12,258 nucleotides of DNA from Marinosulfonomonas sp. (GTDB lineage Bacteria; Pseudomonadota; Alphaproteobacteria; Rhodobacterales; Rhodobacteraceae), in the NCBI GenBank assembly GCA_015494385.1, contig WGBJ01000141.1, forward strand, positions 1 through 12,258, given 5' to 3'. The notes beneath the pieces were generated by a model that saw only the letters and a program-made list of their open reading frames with translations, was not told where the DNA came from and searched no databases. The stretch's first letter is position 1, and every line of letters starts with the position of its first letter. The position numbers were made by a program, and so were the translations under genes. Positions 5,528-12,258 of this stretch are shown one piece after another.

Positions 5528-6745
5528 AAACAGCTCGTGACACAGCTCCAGCGCATCAATCAGCACATCCACCTCGTCTGTGGTGTTATACAGGCCGAAA
5601 GACGCCCGCGCGGTGGCCGGAACGCCCAGAAACTCCATCAACGGCTGGGCGCAGTGATGCCCTGCCCGCACGGCCACGCCCTTTTTGTCCAGCACAGTCG
5701 ACAGGTCATGCGCATGGGCCGCCCCCTCCATGGTGAAGGAAAAGATCGCGCCCTTGGTGGCGGATTGCCCCTGCACATTCAGCCAGTTCAGCCCATCCAG
5801 CCGCTGCCGCGCGTAATCGCGCAAGTGGCGTTCGTGGGCGGCAATATTGTCCATCCCCAGCGCCATCATATATTCCAGCGCCACGCCCAGACCGATGGTT
5901 TGAACAATGCCTGGTGTTCCGGCCTCGAACATCATCGGCGGATCGTTATAGCTGACCTCGTCGCGGCTGACCTCGCGGATCATGTCGCCGCCGCCCATAA
6001 AGGGCTGCATTTCGGCCATCCGTTCCTTGCGCACATAAATCGCGCCGGACCCCGACGGGCCGTACAGTTTATGCCCCGTGATCGGGTAGAAATCGCAGCC
6101 GATATCGGTCAGATCAACAGGCATATGCACCGTGGCTTGTGATCCATCCACCAGCACCGGAATGCCGCGTGCGCGGGCCTCATGACAGATGGTTTTCACA
6201 TCCACCACCGTGCCCAGCACATTCGACATATGGGTGACGGCAATCAGGCGGGTTTTGTCACTGATGGCGTCGATCACCTTTTGCGGGTCCAGATCGCCAA
6301 CCGCATCAATATCGACCCATTTCAGCACCACGCCCATGCGTTCGCGCAGGAAATGCCACGGCACGATATTGGCGTGGTGTTCCATCACCGACAGGATGAT
6401 TTCATCACCCGCCTTCAGATTGTTCATCGCCCAGCCATAGGCGACCATATTGATCCCCTCGGTGGTGCCCGAATTCAGCACGATCTCGCGTTCATCCGCC
6501 ACATTCAGGAACCGCGCAATGATGCCGCGCACGGCCTCGTATTTGTCGGTGGCCAGATTGGAAAGGTAGTGCAAGCCTCTGTGAACATTGGCGTATTCTT
6601 CGGAATAGCCGCGCGTGATGGCGTCAATCACCGCCTGCGGTTTTTGCGCTGAAGCGCCATTGTCAAGATAGACCAGCGGCTTGCCGTTGACTTGCCGTGA
6701 CAGGATAGGAAAATCCTTGCGGACCTCGTTTACATCATACGTCAT
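5522..6745 (-). CDS. sufS: Cysteine desulfurase SufS
   Basis: SufS is a PLP enzyme that removes sulfur from cysteine, leaving alanine, and hands the persulfide on for Fe-S cluster assembly on SufBCD. The 407-aa length matches the family. PLP-binding Lys226 is in GHKLYGPSGSG, and catalytic Cys365 is in RAGHHCAQPLM, almost the same positions as in E. coli SufS. HHANIVPW (123-130) is the expected cofactor-stacking region. I chose the ATG at 6745 (MTYDVNEVRK), preceded by GGGG six bases upstream; the frame stays open upstream to 7096, but that part is antisense-free overlap with the membrane protein gene and looks spurious. Start and upstream stop overlap as ATGA. A SufE- or SufU-type sulfur acceptor is not seen in this window. 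Confidence 0.96.
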   Translation of the reverse strand: MTYDVNEVRKDFPILSRQVNGKPLVYLDNGASAQKPQAVIDAITRGYSEEYANVHRGLHYLSNLATDKYEAVRGIIARFLNVADEREIVLNSGTTEGINMVAYGWAMNNLKAGDEIILSVMEHHANIVPWHFLRERMGVVLKWVDIDAVGDLDPQKVIDAISDKTRLIAVTHMSNVLGTVVDVKTICHEARARGIPVLVDGSQATVHMPVDLTDIGCDFYPITGHKLYGPSGSGAIYVRKERMAEMQPFMGGGDMIREVSRDEVSYNDPPMMFEAGTPGIVQTIGLGVALEYMMALGMDNIAAHERHLRDYARQRLDGLNWLNVQGQSATKGAIFSFTMEGAAHAHDLSTVLDKKGVAVRAGHHCAQPLMEFLGVPATARASFGLYNTTDEVDVLIDALELCHELFA

Positions 6746-7233
6746 TTCATTCCCCATTCCGCCTGTCGCAACCCTGCGATCCAGAACCAGACAAACACCG
6801 CGAACCACAGAAATCCGACGATGGATTGCTGCTGCCCCGGCCCGATAAAACCGGCCACCATGCCGTGAAACAAAAACAACGGTGATGCGGCCAGAAAGGC
6901 CCAGAACACCGCAATCCGTGCGCCATATCCGCTGCCCTGCCCGCCCATCAATCGCGCCACCAGATGCGACACAGCGGCCAGCACATAGAGGATCACCGGC
7001 ATGATAAACACCAGCGCGATAAAGGCCGAGTAATAGGACAGAGCGCCCTCGCTCTCGGCCCCTTGCAGGTAGGATTCCCGCGAAATCCGCGGCCATTGCG
7101 CGACAAAGGCCACCACACAGCCCGCCATCGCGATGGACAGTGCGAATGGCTCGCTGCTGCCTTTTTCCAGCAGGCGTTTCACCACCCTGCCCGGCCCGCG
7201 ATAGGTTGCGACGATGTCTTGTGTCAGCGCCAC
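6742..7233 (-). CDS. YIP1-like membrane protein inside the suf operon
   Basis: The 163-aa product has about four membrane helices (roughly 29-46, 67-90, 103-127, 137-155) and an N-terminal VALTQDIVATYRGPGRVVKR, similar to the YIP1-family proteins often found next to sufD and sufS in Rhodobacterales. I prefer the GTG at 7233: AGGGG lies eight bases upstream and the gene then begins four bases after the sufD stop. The longer frame from the ATG at 7293 would overlap sufD by 56 bases. It ends in an ATGA overlap with sufS, so translation is probably coupled. Its role in Fe-S assembly is unknown; a membrane-associated helper is only a guess. Family assignment is from overall resemblance. Confidence 0.75.
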   Translation of the reverse strand: MALTQDIVATYRGPGRVVKRLLEKGSSEPFALSIAMAGCVVAFVAQWPRISRESYLQGAESEGALSYYSAFIALVFIMPVILYVLAAVSHLVARLMGGQGSGYGARIAVFWAFLAASPLFLFHGMVAGFIGPGQQQSIVGFLWFAVFVWFWIAGLRQAEWGMK

Positions 7234-7237
7234 CGTA

Positions 7238-8433
7238 TCAGCCCCTGTGACGGGCCAGCCAGCCCTCGAGACGAGTTCGGATATCGTCGGCAATCGCCTC
7301 GTCCTCGATCTCGTCTATCGCATCAGCCATAAAGGCCAGCACCAGCATATCCTGCGCGTCCACCTTGGGCACCCCGCGCGAGCGCAGGTAATACATTGCC
7401 TCGTCATCAATCGCGCCGGTGGTCGAGCCGTGGCTACACATCACGTCATCGGCGTAAATCTCCAGTTCCGGCTTGCCGAAAAACTGTGCCTCGTCATCCA
7501 GCAACAGCGATTGGCTCATCTGGTAGCCATCGGTTTTCTGGGCGCCCGGTTTTACCAGAATCTTGCCCTGAAACACGCCGGTCGCCCCATTGCGCAGCAC
7601 CTTTTTGAACACCTGACGGCTTTCGCAATTCAGACTGTCGTGGGTGATGAACACCGTATCGTCATGCAGAAAATCCCCGTCCCCCATCGCCGCACCGGCG
7701 ATATGGGCGATGGCATTATCACCGGTCAGTTCCAGCACAACTTCGTTGCGGGTCAGCTTGCCGTTGACTGTCATGGTAAAGCTTTTGAATTTGCTTTCAT
7801 GCCCAAGGCGGCCAAAAATATGCGTGGCCGCACGGCGTTCATGGTCGCGCCCCATGGCACGGACATGGTGGAAAGCACCCTTGTCGGCAATGTCCACTTC
7901 CATCACCGAATTGAACCGCGCTGCAGCGGGGCCATTTTCCAGAATGGTCAGATCAGCGCCCTCTTCCACGCGGATAACGTGGTGCAGCATCACATCAGAA
8001 GCCTCTGATTTACGGACATAAATCATGCTTACGGGCTTTGCCGCCTTGCCGGTAGCACGGATCACCACGCCTTCGCGGGCGTTGGCGCTGTTCAGGGCGG
8101 CCAAGGGGCGGGCAACGGGGGTCTGGCCCGCGGCCTCAAGCGTGCCATAGAGGGCATCGGCCCAGTCCGGCGCGTCTTGCAGCAAGGCAATCTCGATCCC
8201 TGCCATCGACAGATCGTCGGACGCATCCGCATCAAACACCCCGTCAACAAACACGATTTTCAGCCGGTCGATGGCGTCAAACAGGGGTGCCTCGTCCAGA
8301 TTAAGGATCGCGGCCGGTGCCACGTCATCGGTGGTCAGCAGATCGGGGCGGGTGTATTTCCAGTATTCATCGCGGCGCTGCGGCAGGCCCATTGCGGCCA
8401 GCCGTTCCTGCGCCTGTTTGCGGGCGGATTCCA

Positions 8434-8434
<1 letters not shown>
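7238..8434 (-). CDS. sufD: Fe-S cluster assembly protein SufD
   Basis: SufD is a scaffold subunit that pairs with SufB in the SufBC2D complex, where a new Fe-S cluster is built with help from the SufC ATPase. The 398-aa protein begins with the helical region containing RRDEYWKYTRPD and continues into the beta-helix core shared with SufB. Near the C-terminus, YADDVMCSHGSTTG carries Cys333 and His335, which correspond to the Cys and His known to matter in E. coli SufD (assigned by position). The start overlaps the sufC stop by one base (TGATG) and has GGAGG seven bases upstream, so the start is firm. It acts in the cytoplasm. Confidence 0.96.
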
Positions 8435-9189
<755 letters not shown>

Positions 9190-9225
9190 TTTATTTCCTC
9201 AAAGCGCGCTTCGTTTTGTCCAAAG

Positions 9226-9546
9226 CTATTCAACGGTTACAGCAGTGCCGGTCGCCGATACCATCAGCATCGAACCGGCCTTGCCCAGAACTTCATAATC
9301 CAGATCGACCCCGACAACGGCGTTGCCGCCAGCCGCGGTGGCACGTTCCTGCATTTCCCGCAGGGCAATCTCGCGCCCCTCTTGCAGCTTGGCCTCATAG
9401 GTGCCGGACCGGCCCCCGACGATATCGGTCAATGATGCCACAATATCGCGCATGATATTGGCGCCCATGATGGTCTCGCCGGTGACGATCCCGTGGTAGG
9501 CAGTGATTTTGCGCCCCTCGATCGAGGGGGTGGTGGTTGTGATCAT
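9226..9546 (-). CDS. YbjQ (UPF0145) family protein
   Basis: This 106-aa protein matches the YbjQ family in length and pattern: [20 protein letters not shown], then a helix rich in charged residues ([19 protein letters not shown]), then [16 protein letters not shown]. Members are small cytoplasmic proteins sometimes labelled as possible heavy-metal binders; their function is not established. The ATG at 9546 has AAGG seven bases upstream and overlaps the preceding stop as ATGA. A YbjQ gene between sufB and sufC is not part of the well-studied E. coli suf operon. A role in metal handling during cluster assembly is conceivable but unproven. Confidence 0.88.
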   Translation of the reverse strand: MITTTTPSIEGRKITAYHGIVTGETIMGANIMRDIVASLTDIVGGRSGTYEAKLQEGREIALREMQERATAAGGNAVVGVDLDYEVLGKAGSMLMVSATGTAVTVE

Positions 9547-9836
9547 CTTTTCACCTTTGGATAGCAGCTATCTGCGTTTTCGATTGTCAGTTTTGCGGAG
9601 GCATCCGGATTGACCAACCCCACACCCGGCCCCTTTTTATGGGCCAGCCAGACGCAGAAGGTGGTGAAGGCCAGCGACGTGCCCACCGCGGCCCAGATCC
9701 CCAGAAACGGCGCAATCACGATGGCCGAAATAACGGCCCCTTTGATGAAGGCCATGAAAGCGGTCATCATCAGGCGGATCGGCTCGGGCGGAGGCGGGCG
9801 TTTGAGGGTGGTGGCTTCGGTCATCTTTTCATTCAT
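9543..9836 (-). CDS. Small uncharacterised membrane protein (97 aa)
   Basis: The product has a short proline-rich N-terminus ([11 protein letters not shown]), then one long or two short membrane helices between about residues 24 and 66 ([20 protein letters not shown]), and a soluble tail. I do not recognise the family. I chose the ATG at 9836 ([10 protein letters not shown]), which overlaps the preceding stop by eight bases; an ATG at 9824 is possible, and the longer frame from 9866 would overlap the preceding gene more. It ends in an ATGA overlap with the YbjQ-like gene, so the two are probably translated together. Position suggests the products act in the same process, which is inference. 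Confidence 0.7.
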   Translation of the reverse strand: MNEKMTEATTLKRPPPPEPIRLMMTAFMAFIKGAVISAIVIAPFLGIWAAVGTSLAFTTFCVWLAHKKGPGVGLVNPDASAKLTIENADSCYPKVKR

Positions 9837-10128
9837 TGCCGTCACCGTGATTTTCTTGCTCCTCATACATGGTTTTAATATCTAAAAAGATCATCCACCC
9901 TACAATTCCCACGAAAGTCAGAAGGAAAAAAATCGTAATCAACGCTATTTCTACCTTTTGTGATGCCCCGAACCAATTCGCCACAGGCCCAATAACTCTA
10001 AAAGTAAAAATAGAACTGAAAAGGAAAACGCCAATAACCTGCAACCTAATCAAAAGCCCTTCGCGCAAGGAAGGTCGCCCTGCCCGCGCGGCTGCAAACC
10101 TTGCCTTAGCATTTGAAAGCGGTCGCAT
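9829..10128 (-). CDS. Small uncharacterised two-helix membrane protein (99 aa), AT-rich
   Basis: The product has a basic N-terminus (NAKARFAAARAGRPSLREG), two membrane helices at about 27-46 (LIRLQVIGVFLFSSIFTFRV) and 59-82 (VEIALITIFFLLTFVGIVGW), and an acidic tail. I do not recognise the family. The ATG at 10128 has TGGGG nine bases upstream; a GTG at 10134 that overlaps the sufB stop (TAGTG) is the alternative. By hand count, 102 of 240 bases from 9841 to 10080 are G or C (about 42%), clearly below the flanking suf genes. This fits either a recently acquired gene or a hydrophobic gene under relaxed selection. Confidence 0.68.
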   Translation of the reverse strand: MRPLSNAKARFAAARAGRPSLREGLLIRLQVIGVFLFSSIFTFRVIGPVANWFGASQKVEIALITIFFLLTFVGIVGWMIFLDIKTMYEEQENHGDGNE

Positions 10129-10133
10129 CAGCA

Positions 10134-11657
10134 CTACCCCACAGACCCCTCAAGCGAAATCGCCACCAGTGCCTGTGCTTCCATCGCGAATTCCATCGGC
10201 AGGGCCTGCAACACTTCCTTGGCAAAGCCGTTAACGATCAGCGCCACCGCCTCTTCCTCGTCCATGCCGCGCTGGCGGCAATAGAACATCTGTTCGTCAT
10301 CCACCTTGGAGGTTGTGGCCTCGTGTTCCACCCGCGATGAATTGTTCTTCACCTCGATATAAGGCACCGTGTGTGCGCCGCATTTATCACCGATCAACAG
10401 GCTGTCGCACTGGGTATAGTTGCGCGAGTTTTTCGCCTTGGGGTGCATCGACACCAGCCCGCGATAGGTGTTCTGCGCGCGCCCTGCCGAAATCCCTTTG
10501 GACACAATCCGCGATTTCGAGTTCTTGCCCAGATGCACCATTTTGGTGCCGGTATCGGCCTGCTGGTAGTTATTGGTGATGGCAATCGAATAAAATTCGC
10601 CCTGCGTGTTATCCCCGCGCAAAATGCAGCTGGGGTATTTCCAGGTCACCGCAGATCCGGTTTCGACCTGAGTCCACATCACCTTGGCATTGTCGCCACG
10701 GCAATCGGCCCGCTTGGTGACGAAATTGTAAATCCCGCCTTTTCCGTCCTCATCACCGGGATACCAGTTCTGCACGGTGGAATATTTCACCTCGGCGTCT
10801 TCCTCGATGATGATTTCCACCACTGCGGCATGCAACTGCGCCGTGTCGCGTTTGGGCGCTGTGCAGCCCTCAAGGTAGCTGACATAGCTGCCCTTGTCGG
10901 CAATGATCAGGGTGCGTTCAAACTGGCCGGTGTTTTCGGCATTGATGCGGAAATAGGTGGACAGCTCCATCGGGCAGCGCACGCCGGGCGGGATGTAAAC
11001 GAAGGATCCGTCGGAGAATACCGCGCTGTTCAGCGTGGCATAGAAGTTGTCGGAAACCGGCACCACAGACCCCAGATATTTCTTCACCAGTTCGGGATGC
11101 TCGCGGATCGCTTCCGAGATCGAGCAGAAAATCACGCCCGCTTCGGCCAGTTCTTTCTGGAATGTCGTGCCCACGGAAACGGAATCAAACACCGCATCCA
11201 CCGCCACCTTGCGCCCGTCGGCCGGCGTGGCCTCGGCGCCTTCGACACCGGCCAATATCATCTGCTCCTGCAGCGGGATACCCAGTTTTTCATAGGTCGC
11301 CAGCAATTTCGGGTCCACATCATCCAGCGACTTCGGTTTTTCCTCCATCGACTTGGGGCGGGCATAATAGTAAATGTCCTGAAAATCGATCTCGGGGTAA
11401 TTCACCATCGCCCATGTGGGTTCTTTCAACTTCTGCCAACGCTCGAACGCGGCCAGACGCCATTCCAGCATCCATTCCGGTTCTTCATTCTTTTCGGAAA
11501 TCAGCCGCACGATATCGGTGTTCACGCCTTTGGGGGCATAATCCATCTCGATATCGGTTTCCCAGCCATATTTGTAATTGTCGGCAAGGGTGCGGACCGC
11601 ATCAACGGTTTCTTCCTCGACGCCCTCTTTCGCAATCATATCGCCTGTTGCAGCCAT
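10134..11657 (-). CDS. sufB: Fe-S cluster assembly scaffold SufB
   Basis: SufB is the main scaffold of the SUF system: it receives sulfur and, with SufC and SufD, assembles the Fe-S cluster. The 507-aa protein has the family landmarks [11 protein letters not shown] near the start, [35 protein letters not shown], and [20 protein letters not shown]. The C-terminal [18 protein letters not shown] holds the region of the sulfur-accepting cysteine, followed by [20 protein letters not shown] chose the ATG at 11657 ([12 protein letters not shown]), with AAGGA seven bases upstream and ten bases after the preceding stop. The frame is open further upstream to 11801, but that part lies over the desulfurase gene. 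Confidence 0.97.
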   Translation of the reverse strand: MAATGDMIAKEGVEEETVDAVRTLADNYKYGWETDIEMDYAPKGVNTDIVRLISEKNEEPEWMLEWRLAAFERWQKLKEPTWAMVNYPEIDFQDIYYYARPKSMEEKPKSLDDVDPKLLATYEKLGIPLQEQMILAGVEGAEATPADGRKVAVDAVFDSVSVGTTFQKELAEAGVIFCSISEAIREHPELVKKYLGSVVPVSDNFYATLNSAVFSDGSFVYIPPGVRCPMELSTYFRINAENTGQFERTLIIADKGSYVSYLEGCTAPKRDTAQLHAAVVEIIIEEDAEVKYSTVQNWYPGDEDGKGGIYNFVTKRADCRGDNAKVMWTQVETGSAVTWKYPSCILRGDNTQGEFYSIAITNNYQQADTGTKMVHLGKNSKSRIVSKGISAGRAQNTYRGLVSMHPKAKNSRNYTQCDSLLIGDKCGAHTVPYIEVKNNSSRVEHEATTSKVDDEQMFYCRQRGMDEEEAVALIVNGFAKEVLQALPMEFAMEAQALVAISLEGSVG

Positions 11658-11667
11658 TTTGTTTCCT

Positions 11668-12235
11668 TCATTCCGCGCCATGACGCGCCTTAAACTTTTT
11701 CGCCGCAGCGCCCCATGCTTTTGCAAAGCGCTGCACATCTTCCTTTGTCGTCGCCGCCCCGATCGAGACCCGGATCGCGCTGGCAGCAATGGTGTCGTCA
11801 AACCCCATCGCCTGTAAAACGTGACTGGCCCGCACCTTGCCGCTTGAGCAGGCCGAGCCGGCAGAAACCGCGAAACCGGCCAGATCCATCTGCATCACCT
11901 GTGTCTCGCCTTTCCAACCCGGCAGCGCGAAACACGAGGTGTTCGGAAGCCGTGCGACTCCATTCCCGACAAAAATAGTATCTTTTTCCGATTCTGCCAG
12001 CGAAATTTCTAGAATCTTTCTAATTTCGGCCACTTCGTCCCAGATTCCGCGCGCCAGATCTGCCGCCGCCGCCTCGGCTGCCGCGCCAAAACCCGCTATT
12101 CCTATGACATTTTCGGTGCCCGCACGCCGCCCCATTTCCTGACCGCCGCCTTTAACCTGCGCGCTTACGTCGCTGCCCCGTTTCACCACAAGGGCGCCCA
12201 CACCTTTCGGCCCGCCCAGCTTGTGCGCGGAAATC
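11668..12235 (-). CDS. Cysteine desulfurase, IscS/NifS type, 5' end missing
   Basis: About 188 C-terminal residues are present. [14 protein letters not shown] contains the PLP-binding lysine, [10 protein letters not shown] is the usual family motif, and [17 protein letters not shown] holds the catalytic cysteine on the flexible loop typical of the IscS/NifS group (group I), unlike SufS. The enzyme removes sulfur from cysteine for Fe-S cluster assembly. The true N-terminal part, about half of the protein, lies beyond the contig end. An apparent start giving MCIRDR is an artefact, because those residues are encoded by sequencing adapter; native sequence ends at 12235. It is the first visible gene of the operon, so a regulator such as IscR may lie beyond the edge. 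Confidence 0.93.
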
Positions 12236-12258
12236 CTGTCTCTTATACACATCTGACG
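12236..12258. other. Residual Illumina Nextera adapter (not genomic)
   Basis: CTGTCTCTTATACACATCT (12236-12254) is the reverse complement of the 19-bp Tn5 mosaic end used in Nextera libraries, and the following GACG matches the start of the i5-side (read 1) adapter. The junction falls inside a conserved desulfurase gene, so the adapter was not trimmed before assembly. It should be removed from the record. Confidence 0.98.

Noticed and set aside
6746..7096. N-terminal extension of SufS in the same frame
   Set aside because: It lies over the YIP1-like gene in another frame, is rich in Arg and Gly as expected for a shadow frame, and SufS has its full family length from 6745.
10371..11693. Long plus-strand open frame (440 codons) opposite sufB
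   Set aside because: It is a shadow of a GC-rich gene. SufB on the other strand has complete family motifs, and no ribosome site or family features are seen here.
11658..11801. N-terminal extension of SufB
   Set aside because: It overlaps the desulfurase gene. The ATG at 11657 has a good ribosome site and gives the usual SufB N-terminus.

Overview
The window looks like a draft-assembly contig from an alphaproteobacterium, most likely a member of the Rhodobacterales (Roseobacter-type). This rests on the arrangement of the suf iron-sulfur operon (NifS/IscS-type desulfurase, sufB, small genes, sufC, sufD, a YIP1-like gene, sufS), on the protein sequences, and on a GC-rich core beside a more mixed accessory part. 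The organism is inferred; there is no 16S gene here. The last 23 bases are not biological: they are the Illumina Nextera transposon end plus the first bases of the i5-side adapter.

Accessory part (1-2845). The window opens inside an IS5-type transposase. It continues with a small unknown gene behind a structured leader that can hide its ribosome-binding site, and a factor-independent terminator. Next comes a class II Fic protein (predicted AMP-transferase) with a near-consensus sigma70 promoter overlaid by three 10-bp direct repeats. A convergent GNAT acetyltransferase shares overlapping stop codons with fic. The region ends in the decayed C-terminal part of a large serine recombinase whose reading frame runs straight into tRNA-Arg(CCG), read antisense. 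The simplest reading is the end of an old genomic island inserted at the 3' end of that tRNA gene.

Respiratory unit (2982-5521, minus strand). An octaheme c-type cytochrome of the tetrathionate reductase (OTR) family, with a signal peptide, eight CxxCH motifs and a C-terminal membrane anchor, overlaps by 8 nt a four-helix cytochrome b with four helix histidines. Together they should carry electrons from quinol to a periplasmic acceptor, perhaps tetrathionate, nitrite or hydroxylamine. A 9/10 match to the FNR/FnrL box lies upstream, spaced like an oxygen-sensing activator site.

SUF operon (5522-12235, minus strand). Genes are tightly packed, with several start/stop overlaps. In transcription order: cysteine desulfurase (5' end cut off by the contig end), sufB, two unknown small membrane proteins, a YbjQ family protein, sufC, sufD, a YIP1-like membrane protein and sufS. 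SufBCD form the Fe-S scaffold and SufS (and probably the first desulfurase) supply sulfur. The operon links to its neighbour in a plausible way, since an FNR-type regulator is itself an Fe-S protein, but that link is inference.

I found no CRISPR array and no convincing novel defence system. The most interesting points are the recombinase-tRNA junction, the structured leader of the small gene, the repeat-covered fic promoter, the predicted FNR control of the OTR unit and the small-protein insert inside the suf operon.
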